Source of the DNA: Yersinia massiliensis CCUG 53443
GTDB taxonomy: Bacteria > Pseudomonadota > Gammaproteobacteria > Enterobacterales > Enterobacteriaceae
Length of the DNA: 64,000 nt
Direction of reading: 5' to 3'
Assembly (NCBI RefSeq): GCF_000312485.1
Contig: NZ_HE997645.1
Location: 248,001-312,000, forward strand
Shown here: one piece after another, positions 10,060 to 19,582 of the stretch
How the letters are laid out: each line of letters begins with the position of its first letter
Position numbering within the stretch: position 1 is the stretch's first letter
Made by a program: the position numbers and the translations under genes
The notes under the pieces: model-generated
Told to the model about the DNA's origin: nothing
The model's input: the letters and a program-made list of their open reading frames with translations, nothing else
Databases searched by the model: none

Positions 10060-11129
10060 TGCTGTCCCGGCCCTTTCAGGATCTTATTGATCTCCTGCAA
10101 ACTGCTGTCATCACGTAACATCTCTTCTAACCATTCCGTCAACGTCATTCCAGCCCAACGAGCCGCTCGCTCCATTAAAAATGGCACTGGGCTGGAGGGT
10201 TCACTTTGACGGAAAAAATGCGCAATAGTCAGCATTTGGCTAATCGCCAAATCCCGTGACATCTCTTGCTTTTTGGCATCGCTAAATAAGAGGTCAGCAG
10301 ATAGTTCAGGATTCTCCTCACTAAGATGCAGGACGTTTAGCGACATAATATCTTCATAATTAGGCATAATTCGGTCACCGATGCGCTTTAAAAATTCGTC
10401 AAGCTCGTTGATCATCTGGTGCGTTGAGCTAAAAGGCGGACTGTTCGTGTCCGTCTGCAACCCCATATAGCATTGCGTAAATTTGATCAATTCGACCAAG
10501 CAGCGCGCCAACACATCCATCGCTTTAGCAAGTTGCATGGTGGGAACCGTTTGAGCCCAGCGACTAAACGCTTCCATTGAAAATTCGCTGCTTTGTGGTG
10601 TGACGCCACGCCCGTCCATATCCACAGCGAGCTGATGCTCAAAAGCCAGTACTTTTTGCCAGTGTTCGAAACGGCTTTCAGCTTGGCCCAACAGGGGTAG
10701 ACGGCTAAGAATCTGACTCAGTTGTCGGTCTAACCAATCAATTTTGCTCTGTCGGATCCTAGCCCCGTCATCATCCAACGCAGGCCAACAAGTGCTCCAA
10801 TAGCGGCTCACGAATTGGTTGAGAAAACGTAGCCCTGTATGTAGGCCTTCGGTGCCATACTGCTGGGCCAGCGCTTCAGTTAACCAACAAGCGACCTGAA
10901 GATCTTTACTGTGCTGGCTTAGCAACGCTTCACTCAGCCCGATAACCTTTAGCCAATCGGCTTTGCGCATCGCGCTGGCCCACTCATCTTGCGGTAAGTA
11001 ATCAGGATCACTTTCTCGCGCTTGACGTATCTCGTCATACACCGCTTCGTATTCCATATTATTGCCAGCTGGGTGATGAGGACTGATAGGCGCCAGCAAC
11101 GCTTCTAGGTTTAGTTTTATTTCTGACAT
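10056..11129 (-). CDS. tssA: T6SS protein TssA (ImpA N-terminal domain)
   Basis: A 357-residue cytoplasmic protein with the ImpA-type N-terminal domain (LLAPISPHHPAGNNMEYEAVYD region and the following SDWLKV-like DWLKVIGLSEALL). TssA coordinates baseplate docking and tail-tube/sheath polymerisation. The open frame reaches 11189, but the ATG at 11129 has a good ribosome site (AGGAAAT) and lies just after the PAAR stop, and the family begins near this point. It ends in an overlap with tssJ. Confidence 0.9.
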   Translation of the reverse strand: MSEIKLNLEALLAPISPHHPAGNNMEYEAVYDEIRQARESDPDYLPQDEWASAMRKADWLKVIGLSEALLSQHSKDLQVACWLTEALAQQYGTEGLHTGLRFLNQFVSRYWSTCWPALDDDGARIRQSKIDWLDRQLSQILSRLPLLGQAESRFEHWQKVLAFEHQLAVDMDGRGVTPQSSEFSMEAFSRWAQTVPTMQLAKAMDVLARCLVELIKFTQCYMGLQTDTNSPPFSSTHQMINELDEFLKRIGDRIMPNYEDIMSLNVLHLSEENPELSADLLFSDAKKQEMSRDLAISQMLTIAHFFRQSEPSSPVPFLMERAARWAGMTLTEWLEEMLRDDSSLQEINKILKGPGQQ

Positions 11130-11134
11130 ATTTC

Positions 11135-11434
11135 CTACGCAATCAAGACGGTGGGACAGCCGATGACAATGGTGCCGCCATGAGCGCAACTATCACCCAT
11201 TCTCGCGGCAGGTTTGCCATCAATCAGGACAGTTAAACTCCCGCCGACTACAGTATCCGGTGGCCCTACACAAAGTGCCATTGACCCTAATGTCGCTGCT
11301 GGCATCCCCCCAATTAATACTTTAGGGCTACCCGGTGTGGTGATGGGTCCACCAACATGAGGAATCGGCGGTACAGCCGGCGTAGCCATCGGGCATACGT
11401 GCATATCGCCCAATCGGGCTGCTGGTAAGGCCAT
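11135..11434 (-). CDS. PAAR-domain spike-tip protein
   Basis: A 99-residue protein made almost only of the PAAR fold: MALPAARLGD at the start, repeated glycine-rich turns, and the conserved CAHGG near the end. PAAR proteins cap the VgrG spike and may carry effectors. This one has no C-terminal extension, so it is a plain tip protein. It abuts the upstream DUF gene (stop and start adjacent at 11434/11435) and sits between vgrG and tssA. Confidence 0.92.
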   Translation of the reverse strand: MALPAARLGDMHVCPMATPAVPPIPHVGGPITTPGSPKVLIGGMPAATLGSMALCVGPPDTVVGGSLTVLIDGKPAARMGDSCAHGGTIVIGCPTVLIA

Positions 11435-11947
11435 TTATGCCACCTCGCTTTTCTGCAATTGAGTCATTAAAATTCTGGCGCCCACCGACGGTGCTTCTTC
11501 AAGCGCCAGCATCAGACAGCTTGATTTTAGTGAACACAACAGCATCGCCGGCGATAGATCAGGCTCGGGATACACTGCATCCAGTCCTGTCGGCGTCATA
11601 CTTCCTTGCGACCAAAACAGAGATAAAGCCAAAGCCCCTAATGGGGTAGAAAACCCCAGTAAATTACCCTGCTGAAAAATACGCCAACGCAGCGCCTCAT
11701 CAGGTTCGCGCAGCCATTGAGCAATATCAGCATGGCAGCGCTGCCAGATAGAATCATCGGACGCATCAGATAAACAGGCGTGAGTCTTATAGAGCGCACG
11801 ATGATAAGGCTGTTGTTCCAGCCACAAAATCAGCATTGCTTCCCATTCACCCTGTACCAATAAAATCTCTGCATTTTCAGGCCAAGATCGTTGCGGACGC
11901 AGAAAAGCACGAATCTCGGCACTTACCTGTTGTGATAGCTTATTCAT
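11435..11947 (-). CDS. VgrG-linked T6SS accessory protein (DUF6931-like)
   Basis: A 170-residue soluble protein, rich in W, Q and L and mostly helical by eye, with no signal peptide or membrane segment. It lies between vgrG and the PAAR gene. By position and length it resembles the DUF6931 family found next to T6SS spike genes, but I recognise it from context more than from a motif. Likely roles are a chaperone/adaptor for the VgrG-PAAR spike or its cargo; a direct toxin role is less likely because no catalytic motif is visible. Confidence 0.55.
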   Translation of the reverse strand: MNKLSQQVSAEIRAFLRPQRSWPENAEILLVQGEWEAMLILWLEQQPYHRALYKTHACLSDASDDSIWQRCHADIAQWLREPDEALRWRIFQQGNLLGFSTPLGALALSLFWSQGSMTPTGLDAVYPEPDLSPAMLLCSLKSSCLMLALEEAPSVGARILMTQLQKSEVA

Positions 11948-11955
11948 ATTCGTCC

Positions 11956-13890
11956 TTAGCCAATCATGACTACGCCGCCCTTCACTTGAGTCATCCCGCT
12001 CCCCTGAACCGTCACCATTGCTGCTTTCAATTCCGCCGTAGCAGAGCTTTCAATTTTGATAGTAGTGGCGGTTAAGGTAATACCGACGGGTGTGATGGAA
12101 ATCTTGCTATTACCCACTTTTAGCTCAATGCCCTGAGTGGACTCCAGCAAGCAGCTTTTATCTGCACTCAACTCGCTGCCGCCACCGGAAACTTTCAGTT
12201 GATGATCGCCCCCCTGAAGTTGGGTCGTTAGATCGCCTTTGATCGTTAGCTGGTAATTCCCTTGATCTAACGTTGTCGAATGATCGCCCTGCTTTAATAT
12301 CAGGGAATCATTTCCTTTGGTTATCTCGGTGGCACGATCGGCACCAATAGTGGTGTTTACTGCGTGCTGAATGTCGGTGGTAATGTCATTTTTGACCGTG
12401 AGCAGTAGGTCTTTTTGCGAAGTAATCGACAATTTTTCTGCATCTTTGCTATCGTCAAAACTCAGAATATGCCCTTGTTCTACCGTGCCGTTCTGACTGC
12501 TGCGTGAGGTAAAACCCGTCACGTGTTTTTGTTCTGGCAAGGTAAAAGGCGGTTTGTTTTCACCGTTGAATACCGCGCCGGTCACCAATGGGTAATCCAC
12601 ATCTCCCTGCACAAAGCTGACAATAACCTCACTGCCGACACGGGGAAGAAATAGAGCACCAAAACGCCCGCCAGTCCAAGGTTGGGATACCCTCACCCAG
12701 CATGAACTGCTGTCGTCTTTTTGATTTTCCCGATCCCAATGAAACTGGATCTTGATGCGCCCATATTCATCAGTATGAATTTCCTCTGAGTTCGGCCCGA
12801 CCACTTTGGCGGTCATAATTCCGGACACGATAGGGATGGGGGTACAGGATTCAGCCCGGTATTTTTTATCGCCATCCATGGCGATAATTGAGCAACCATA
12901 ATCCGCCTGATCACCATTCACATTACTGCTCACCCGTAGTGATAATGATTTAATACGATAATTACCACGACAAGAAGGGTGTTCGCTCAGGCTGAATATC
13001 TCGCCGCAATTGAGCCAATAGCTTTTTATTTCCCCCCTGAACAATTGAGTGCCAGCTTCCAATTGCTCTATTTTTACCTGCGCCGTCGTACTGAGAAGAT
13101 CGCGTTTCTCATAGCCTAAAAAATCAACATAACTGACTGAATCCACTGCCTGATCATGGTTATTACTGCGGGTTTCGCTCTCAATAGACTGAGCTTGCAA
13201 AATATTGAAACCGAGCAATTTAACGCTGGATGCGGCCAAAGTACGATGAATCTCCCAACGATGTACCCCCATGTTGCCCTGCTCACTCAGTTGTGGGTAA
13301 AACGGCAATTCACGTGGCTTTGCAACGGGGTGACTGGCTGAATGATCGGCTAGCACTAAAGTATGCTTATCTGCCTTGTGCAGGAAGAAGTAGTAAATAC
13401 CTTCCTGTTCCAGTAGACGGCTGATGAAGTTGAAATCGGATTCACGGTATTGCAGGCAATACTCACGTTTTTGATATTCCGAGCGCAAACGTACATCAAT
13501 ATCCTTGATGTTATGTTCACGTAATAATTGACATACCAAATCAGGGACATTCAGGTTTTGGAATACGCGTAAATTGCATCCCAAACGCAGTAATGCCATA
13601 CGCGGCTCGATAACAGCCGTGTAGTGACTAACACCCTGGCTATCATTGTCCTCTTGCATCGCGGTGAGAACACCATGCACATAGCGTCCTCGATCACTGT
13701 CGCCAATCTGGCAGGACACGTCTTGTCCCAAATAATGATTAAGCTGGGCAGAGGTCAGCGAGGAACTGAAATGAGCATGATATCGATAAGGCTGGGAAAT
13801 AGACTCTTCGCCAGTCAGTTCGAGTAGCAGCATGTCATCCGCCATATTACCCACCCAGCGAATAAAACGTTTATCTTGTCCTACTGACAT
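11956..13890 (-). CDS. vgrG: T6SS spike protein VgrG (TssI)
   Basis: A 644-residue VgrG with the gp27-like N-terminal part (about 1-330), the gp5-like OB-fold (EEIHTDEYGRIKIQFHWDRE around residue 370, then SCWVRVSQPWTGGRFG) and a C-terminal beta-helix of short repeats. It stops after the needle without an added effector domain, so it is a structural rather than evolved VgrG. It forms the trimeric puncturing spike on the Hcp tube. It lies directly after tssG (9-base gap) and before the DUF/PAAR pair. Confidence 0.95.
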   Translation of the reverse strand: MSVGQDKRFIRWVGNMADDMLLLELTGEESISQPYRYHAHFSSSLTSAQLNHYLGQDVSCQIGDSDRGRYVHGVLTAMQEDNDSQGVSHYTAVIEPRMALLRLGCNLRVFQNLNVPDLVCQLLREHNIKDIDVRLRSEYQKREYCLQYRESDFNFISRLLEQEGIYYFFLHKADKHTLVLADHSASHPVAKPRELPFYPQLSEQGNMGVHRWEIHRTLAASSVKLLGFNILQAQSIESETRSNNHDQAVDSVSYVDFLGYEKRDLLSTTAQVKIEQLEAGTQLFRGEIKSYWLNCGEIFSLSEHPSCRGNYRIKSLSLRVSSNVNGDQADYGCSIIAMDGDKKYRAESCTPIPIVSGIMTAKVVGPNSEEIHTDEYGRIKIQFHWDRENQKDDSSSCWVRVSQPWTGGRFGALFLPRVGSEVIVSFVQGDVDYPLVTGAVFNGENKPPFTLPEQKHVTGFTSRSSQNGTVEQGHILSFDDSKDAEKLSITSQKDLLLTVKNDITTDIQHAVNTTIGADRATEITKGNDSLILKQGDHSTTLDQGNYQLTIKGDLTTQLQGGDHQLKVSGGGSELSADKSCLLESTQGIELKVGNSKISITPVGITLTATTIKIESSATAELKAAMVTVQGSGMTQVKGGVVMIG

Positions 13891-13899
13891 AGTGTTACC

Positions 13900-14841
13900 T
13901 TAACGATTAAATACGGGTAAACGGACTTTATGGCAGACAGCGGGGTAACGCTGCGCCAGACATATATCCAACCCGAGGATACCCAGCCCTAAAACAGCGG
14001 TAGTGCTTTGTGCATTATCGATGAGCAGGTCGATTTCAAAATCGAGCCCGATGCCGACATAATCTCGGATTTGTTGCCAAAGCTGGTTGTAATAGCGGCC
14101 TTCGGGAAGAAATAGACTCGCGTCATCATGCTTGACCGGCCCCAAAGTCAGATTAAAATTGCTCTGGATATCACGGTATACCGATCCCAACATCGGTGCG
14201 GCTCCCAGACTCTGCTGTGGGTCACCTAGTCGGCAACATAGCGTCCTGTCAACCCTCTTCCAACTCCCCGTAAAGGGGATAATACGAGCCGGAACCGCAA
14301 AGTGCTGCTGTAACCAGATTTCAAGATTCACCAGTGAACGAACCGGATGAACCAGTAAACCGGCAAACTTTTCCTGCTGAAATACGGTTGATTGCTGTAG
14401 CACGCCAGCCAATGCGCGGATCGCCTGACTTAATGGCGGGCTACCCGTAAATTCACCTGCCGCATAGTAGTGATACTTCTGCCACGACAGGAAACGCAGG
14501 CTATGTAAACGGTGATTAAAAATATCCAGAAATGCCTTGCCAGCAGTGTCGCCGTAACGGTAATACCGACCAATTAGCCATTCCGTATAGGCGGTGGGTA
14601 GCGCCCCCATCGCGCCGGTCAAACCAGAGGCAAACACTTCAACCTGCCATTGCTGATCTTGGGTAAGGCAAATTTCACCTATCTCACCCTCCCCCGCATT
14701 CAGCGACAGCGGGGAGATAAACCGTAGATGGTCTTCCAGTATCTGTTCTGGCGGCAGCTTTTTTTGCCGGGAGAGTTTTTGTAACATCACCCTCACCTGC
14801 TGGAAAAAAATGTGCCGACTATAGTGGGGTTTTAAATCCAT
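13900..14841 (-). CDS. tssG: T6SS baseplate protein TssG
   Basis: A 313-residue baseplate-wedge protein with the DUF1305/VasB-like features (FISPLSLNAGEGEIGEI near the N-terminus and the FTGSWKRV / LGDPQQSLG region mid-protein). TssG forms the TssE-F-G wedge. The ATG at 14841 overlaps the tssF 3' end by 10 bases; the frame runs to 14868 but the earlier start would overlap more and lacks a clear ribosome site. Confidence 0.9.
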   Translation of the reverse strand: MDLKPHYSRHIFFQQVRVMLQKLSRQKKLPPEQILEDHLRFISPLSLNAGEGEIGEICLTQDQQWQVEVFASGLTGAMGALPTAYTEWLIGRYYRYGDTAGKAFLDIFNHRLHSLRFLSWQKYHYYAAGEFTGSPPLSQAIRALAGVLQQSTVFQQEKFAGLLVHPVRSLVNLEIWLQQHFAVPARIIPFTGSWKRVDRTLCCRLGDPQQSLGAAPMLGSVYRDIQSNFNLTLGPVKHDDASLFLPEGRYYNQLWQQIRDYVGIGLDFEIDLLIDNAQSTTAVLGLGILGLDICLAQRYPAVCHKVRLPVFNR

Positions 14842-16634
14842 GCCAGCCGCCCTGCCCGTATTGGCCATTGACGTAAGGACTCCTCCTGCGCACCAATGCG
14901 GGTGACAACACGAGAAAAACTATTCACCGGTGCATAGAGCGCTAAAAAGTGATCCAGAAAACGGCACAACAAGAAATGGCCAGGTTCATCGTTAGCTTCG
15001 TCAGTAAAAGTAATATTGATCTGCACCCCGCGCGCCATAGAACGCGGATCATTAGCAACCAGACGGGCAATAATCGGTGTGACCTCAATTTGAGCGATGA
15101 GGTTAATTAGCCTTTCATTTATCGGGCTGTTACTAAAGTTGTAGAGCGCCAGTGTTTCTTTTAATACTCGACAGCCTTGAGCCCCGTTCAGCAGCATATG
15201 ATTCAGGGACAACTGAGAGATTAATCGCCAGCGTGCCGCCTGTTTCATCGGTGGGCGCAGTGGTGCACTTGGCCGAGTCAATGCCTTGATTTTCACACCT
15301 GATATCGGGAGTTCTGATTCAAAATCTCCCGCAGGATCGCCATTGAGTAGCTGAGTCGCTAAATCTCGATTCGTGCACGTCAGTGAAATACTGACCATGT
15401 CACTTTCCGGCCCTAGTGGTTGCTCGCCACAATCGGAAAAGGCAATGAACCAGCCTTGGGTAGTATCCTGCTCATCAATCCATTTGCGCTGCATACATTG
15501 CCAGTAAATTCCGCTCTCCCCGTCACTAGCCGAATGATCAAGACCAAACAACGGATAAATGGGGCGCGATACGATGTCATTTCCCTGAACTCGTAAAGCG
15601 CAAACGCGGTCTACGGACCAGACTTCCATCGACGATTTATAGCGGACATCAGGTGTAATAGGGTATTCGGCCATATTGGCATGAGGAGTGATGGGTTCCG
15701 CCCGCTGTTCAAACAAATTAATTGCCGGTGTACAGTTAAGACGAAAGACATCTCGATCGATGATACTGGCGATACTTTCCAACCGACGTGCAGTTCGGCA
15801 GTGGTTAAAGACAAACCTAAAGGTAAACTCGCGGTGACTTCCTGCAATAAAGTTTTCCGGTAAGGGCAGATCGATAAAGTGAAATTTTTGTGGAAAGAAA
15901 AAGTAATCTTGCAACAATGTATGAGCAGGAGAAATCAGAGAGTCACTATCCAGCAACCCTTCATCAGCACCAAAACCAACAGCGCCAATATCTTCGGGTT
16001 TAAGTTGATGCCAAGCCCCCCCTTCACCGAAGGAAAGCGATTTCAGCTCGCCGCATAACAAGTTATACAGCACGTTGACAATAGATGCAGAACCGTTCAG
16101 ATATAAGCGAATCCGATCAGTCGCGAGTTCTGCTCCCGGCCAAACTGAAAAAACCAACTCCAGCCGCCAGCTCATATCATCCTCATTGAAAGCCAGAAGC
16201 GACTTCTGCAATGTTATTGGCAGCAACGTGACAGGGTATACCGTACGGAAACGGCAAACCTGATTATTAATAGGTTTAGAAAATAGCTCTACGCCACTTT
16301 TTATTAAATTCTTAGCTGTCATAGCACTAGATTTGATATCAGGTAACATCTGCACAATACAAACAGAGGGAAATTGTCGTAACAGATGTGGAGCTAATAC
16401 CGTTAATAGCGCATCAGTGACCTCCGGAATATCCTCATCAAGGCGCTGCTGAATTTGTGCTGTTAATAGCGCAAAAGATTCAATGATACGCTCTACATGG
16501 GGATCTTCAGATAACCCATCTGACATACCAAGACGACGAGCAACTTTGGGGAATTGGCGAGAAAAAGCCGCACCATATTTTTTTAGGTGCGTCAGTTCTT
16601 TTTGGTAATAAGAGAGAAGTTTATTTTCAAACAT
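14832..16634 (-). CDS. tssF: T6SS baseplate protein TssF
   Basis: A 600-residue protein with the highly conserved TssF N-terminus (MFENKLLSYYQKELTHLKKY, then FAKQFP-like FSRQFPKVARRLG and DPHVERIIESFALL). TssF is the major baseplate-wedge subunit. Full family length. It follows tssE by 8 bases and overlaps tssG, the usual E-F-G order. Confidence 0.95.
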   Translation of the reverse strand: MFENKLLSYYQKELTHLKKYGAAFSRQFPKVARRLGMSDGLSEDPHVERIIESFALLTAQIQQRLDEDIPEVTDALLTVLAPHLLRQFPSVCIVQMLPDIKSSAMTAKNLIKSGVELFSKPINNQVCRFRTVYPVTLLPITLQKSLLAFNEDDMSWRLELVFSVWPGAELATDRIRLYLNGSASIVNVLYNLLCGELKSLSFGEGGAWHQLKPEDIGAVGFGADEGLLDSDSLISPAHTLLQDYFFFPQKFHFIDLPLPENFIAGSHREFTFRFVFNHCRTARRLESIASIIDRDVFRLNCTPAINLFEQRAEPITPHANMAEYPITPDVRYKSSMEVWSVDRVCALRVQGNDIVSRPIYPLFGLDHSASDGESGIYWQCMQRKWIDEQDTTQGWFIAFSDCGEQPLGPESDMVSISLTCTNRDLATQLLNGDPAGDFESELPISGVKIKALTRPSAPLRPPMKQAARWRLISQLSLNHMLLNGAQGCRVLKETLALYNFSNSPINERLINLIAQIEVTPIIARLVANDPRSMARGVQINITFTDEANDEPGHFLLCRFLDHFLALYAPVNSFSRVVTRIGAQEESLRQWPIRAGRLAWI

Positions 16635-16642
16635 AATTGTCG

Positions 16643-17065
16643 CTATTCACTCAAATAAAACCGATTTATCGCATCATCCCAAATTAATTTGTAATGCACT
16701 GGCCTATTCTGATAATAGGCATTAACAAAAAAGAGAATACCCGTGGCGCCTTGATTTACCGTGGTAAAAGAGACATCCTTTAAGCGTGGTTCAAACCGTT
16801 GAATAGCCATTTCAAGACGCGCCTGCAAAATAGACTTACGTTCTCCTATGGGCATATCGCTGGTGAAATTCTCATTGATGCCATAATTAAGAATTGAACC
16901 GTTGAGTACAGGTATATGCTCTACCTCAGAAAAGCGAGGGCGGGAAGATAACAGCATCATAATCTCTTCTTCAAGGTAGCCGTCCGCAGACTCGATGAGT
17001 TCGTCCTGCTGTTTAGGATTATTATCTGATAAACGTTGCAGCAATGAAGTCATGCTAGCGACCAT
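16643..17065 (-). CDS. tssE: T6SS baseplate protein TssE (gp25-like)
   Basis: A 140-residue gp25/lysozyme-like baseplate protein (first gene of the minus-strand T6SS operon). Conserved features include LLQRL near the start, an arginine-rich stretch with ERK, and the E-P-R-L-x-D-V motif (FEPRLKDVSF) near residue 93. The start may be 17065 or an ATG at 17053 (MTSLLQRL); I keep the longer form without strong evidence. It faces tssB across a 523-base divergent promoter region. Confidence 0.88.
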   Translation of the reverse strand: MVASMTSLLQRLSDNNPKQQDELIESADGYLEEEIMMLLSSRPRFSEVEHIPVLNGSILNYGINENFTSDMPIGERKSILQARLEMAIQRFEPRLKDVSFTTVNQGATGILFFVNAYYQNRPVHYKLIWDDAINRFYLSE

Positions 17066-17588
17066 CCGTTAAAAAACGATAGCGACATTTCGTTCATACC
17101 CGATAAAAATATATAATCCATGCCATCCTCACTTTTTCGATCGTCACAAAAAGTCAATGACTAACAAGCTAACGTAGATATTACATTTTTATAAATCCCA
17201 CATATGTAGGCAAAGTCGCATTTAAGTGTGGGTAGTTTCACAAACCAAAAGCGAAAATGACACATTATAAAAATAATAAGTAATACAAATTAAAAAATAG
17301 AAATATAGTCATCAAATCTTGTATTTTTTGGTTGTGGCTGCTATTTCTCATTATACTGGCAGTTAGCACTTTACGATTAACCTAAACGTTTTTTAAACAC
17401 GTTAAAAAGAAAAGAGTCACCCACTCAAGATAGCTATTTATACGTAATAAGTACAAAACACCTGATATATAAAACTTAATCTGGTAGCAATTGCAGAGAT
17501 TAGGCACTGACATTTGTAGCGAGTGTCAATGCACTAATTTCTGCAATCAGTACAGTTTATTTAGTAATGATTATAGTGAGAAACATCG
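17066..17588. promoter_or_regulatory. Divergent T6SS promoter region
   Basis: This 523-base AT-rich stretch separates the two divergent T6SS operons and must contain the promoters for both. I see no ORF worth calling. It contains many A/T runs, which suggests H-NS-type silencing (inference), and the long hairpin described separately at 17490-17547. I did not find a convincing sigma-54 site. Confidence 0.6.
17490..17547 (+). promoter_or_regulatory. Long imperfect inverted repeat 41 bases upstream of tssB
   Basis: The arms 17490-17512 and 17524-17547 are nearly complementary: ATTGCAGAGATTAG pairs with CTAATTTCTGCAAT, and GCACTGACA with TGTCAATGC, with one bulge, two mismatches and an 11-base loop. 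It could be an operator for a dimeric regulator or an RNA hairpin in the tssB leader. No U-tract follows, so it is not a classical terminator. Confidence 0.55.
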
Positions 17589-18077
17589 ATGAGTAATACA
17601 CAACGAAAATTAGATAAAGCACGGCCACCACGGGTACAAATCACCTACGACGTTGAGATCGGCGGAGCACAAAGTCAAAAAGAGCTACCATTGGTTATTG
17701 GTGTGATTGGTGATTTTGCTCAGGATGAAAAACCGTTACGAGCCAGGCAGTTTACCCATGTAAATAAAGATAATTTCAACGACGTGATGTCTGGGATGCA
17801 ACCCTCAGTTGAATTATTGGTTGAAAGCGCACTACCAGGAAAAGAAGGCCAAATGTCGGTCACTTTATCCTTTAGTTCTATGAATGATTTTTCCCCAGAA
17901 AGCATTGCGCTTCAGGTCGATCCCTTGCGTGCACTACTGGAGTTGCGCGAGCAACTCAGTGATTTACGTAGCCGAACCGCCAGCAATGAGCGACTAAAAG
18001 AGCGACTGCTTGAATTACTGGAGAGTAAACAGGCAGAGGATGCCGTACTCATTGCCCCAGAGGAGAAACCGCAATGA
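17589..18077 (+). CDS. tssB: T6SS contractile sheath small subunit TssB (VipA)
   Basis: A 162-residue protein with the TssB hallmark N-terminus (RPPRVQITYDVEIGG), KELPLVIGVIGDF and a charged C-terminal helix that includes LLELREQLSDLRSR. With TssC it forms the contractile sheath around the Hcp tube. It overlaps tssC by 4 bases (ATGA) and heads the plus-strand operon. Confidence 0.96.
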   Translation: MSNTQRKLDKARPPRVQITYDVEIGGAQSQKELPLVIGVIGDFAQDEKPLRARQFTHVNKDNFNDVMSGMQPSVELLVESALPGKEGQMSVTLSFSSMNDFSPESIALQVDPLRALLELREQLSDLRSRTASNERLKERLLELLESKQAEDAVLIAPEEKPQ

Positions 18078-19555
18078 AAGAAATAAAGACGCTGAATGCT
18101 TCGGCGGGTACTTCCTTGCCAGCAGATTTTCTGGACCAGATTATCAATGAAACTCAAGCAATTCGTCGCGAATCTGATCGTAGTAAAATTAAAAGCCAAT
18201 TGGATAGTTTGCTGCTAGAAGCAGCGTCCGGTGCCATGGTCATATCCAGTGATTTAGTTGGCAGTATTGAAAAACGTATCGCCGCGATTGATGCCATATT
18301 ATCCGCGCAAATTAGTAAAATTTTACAAGAACCTGAATTTCAGCGCATCGAAGCATCTTGGCTCGGCTTGCATAAGTTAGTGCAAAGTAGTGTGACCGAA
18401 AATACTAAAATCAGAGTTTTCAATTGCACCAAAAAGGAACTCATCAAAGACTTTAAGTCGGCTTCTGATTTTGACCAATCTATCTTATTCAAATCCATAT
18501 ATGAGAATGAATACGGTACATTTGGTGGTGAACCTTATTCGGCTTTTGTTGGCGATTTCGAATTTGATGCTTTGCCTGAAGATGTCCAATTGCTGGAACA
18601 AATTTCTCATGTTGCTGCGGCTGCCCACTCACCTTTCCTGAGTGCTGCAAGTGCGGGCATGTTTGCCTTGGGACGATTCTCTGAACTACACCGCCCACGT
18701 GATTTAGCCAAACTTTTTGACACTTCGGACTATGCCCGTTGGAAATCCTTTCGCCAGACCGATGATGCTCGCTATGTAGGATTAACACTGCCACGTGTGA
18801 TTGGCCGCCTGCCCTATGGCGCTAAAACCATACCAATAGAAAAATTCAATTTTGAAGAACAGATTGATGAGAATAACGGTGAGGCTAGCTATGTTTGGGT
18901 CAATGCGGCATATGAACTCGCCGGGCGTCTGGTCGATGCCTTTGAAGAGTACGGTTGGTGCGCAGCGATTCGCGGTGTTGAAGGCGGAGGATTGGTGAAA
19001 TCGTTGCCGACATATAATTATGTTTCGCAAACGGGTGAGAAAGTGATGCAGTGCCCGACAGAGGTGACAATCTCTGACCGCCGTGAAAAAGAACTGGCTG
19101 AATTAGGATTTATTCCTTTGGTTCACTGTAAGGGAACAGATTATGCCGCGTTTTTTGCCGTTCAGTCGCTGAGTAAAGCACGCAAATATGACTCAGAGTT
19201 AGCCAATGCTAATGCCAAATTATCCGGCCAATTGCAATACATTATTACCACATCTCGTTTTGCTCATTACCTCAAAGTTATTGTGCGCGATAAAGTCGGG
19301 AGTTTTATGTCGCGAACTGACTGCCAGAATTTCCTACAAAACTGGATCAATCAATATGTTGTGGGCTCAGATAATGTCGGCCAGCAAATCAAAGCCAGTC
19401 ACCCACTTCGAGAGGCCAGAATAGAGGTTATTGATATACCCGGCAGCCCTGGACATTACCGCGCTATCGCCTATCTCAAACCTCATTTCCAATTAGAAGG
19501 TTTAAGTATGTCGCTGCGTTTGGTAGCGGAATTACCTGCATCTACTGGTGCCTAA
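18074..19555 (+). CDS. tssC: T6SS contractile sheath large subunit TssC (VipB)
   Basis: A 493-residue sheath protein with typical TssC signatures: EFQRIEASWLGLHKLV, LFKSIYENEYGTFGGEP, the DYARWKSFR region and FCNCKGTDYA-like LVHCKGTDYAAFF. It pairs with TssB to form the sheath, which contracts to drive the spike out. Overlaps tssB and is followed 27 bases later by hcp. Confidence 0.96.
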   Translation: MKEIKTLNASAGTSLPADFLDQIINETQAIRRESDRSKIKSQLDSLLLEAASGAMVISSDLVGSIEKRIAAIDAILSAQISKILQEPEFQRIEASWLGLHKLVQSSVTENTKIRVFNCTKKELIKDFKSASDFDQSILFKSIYENEYGTFGGEPYSAFVGDFEFDALPEDVQLLEQISHVAAAAHSPFLSAASAGMFALGRFSELHRPRDLAKLFDTSDYARWKSFRQTDDARYVGLTLPRVIGRLPYGAKTIPIEKFNFEEQIDENNGEASYVWVNAAYELAGRLVDAFEEYGWCAAIRGVEGGGLVKSLPTYNYVSQTGEKVMQCPTEVTISDRREKELAELGFIPLVHCKGTDYAAFFAVQSLSKARKYDSELANANAKLSGQLQYIITTSRFAHYLKVIVRDKVGSFMSRTDCQNFLQNWINQYVVGSDNVGQQIKASHPLREARIEVIDIPGSPGHYRAIAYLKPHFQLEGLSMSLRLVAELPASTGA

Positions 19556-19582
19556 TAGTACAACTTAGAGGGAATAAAATTA

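Noticed and set aside
17481-17520. Possible sigma-54 (-24/-12) promoter before tssB
   Set aside because: GG and GC elements occur, but the spacing does not match TGGCAC-N5-TTGC; the best match loses the GC of the -12 element.
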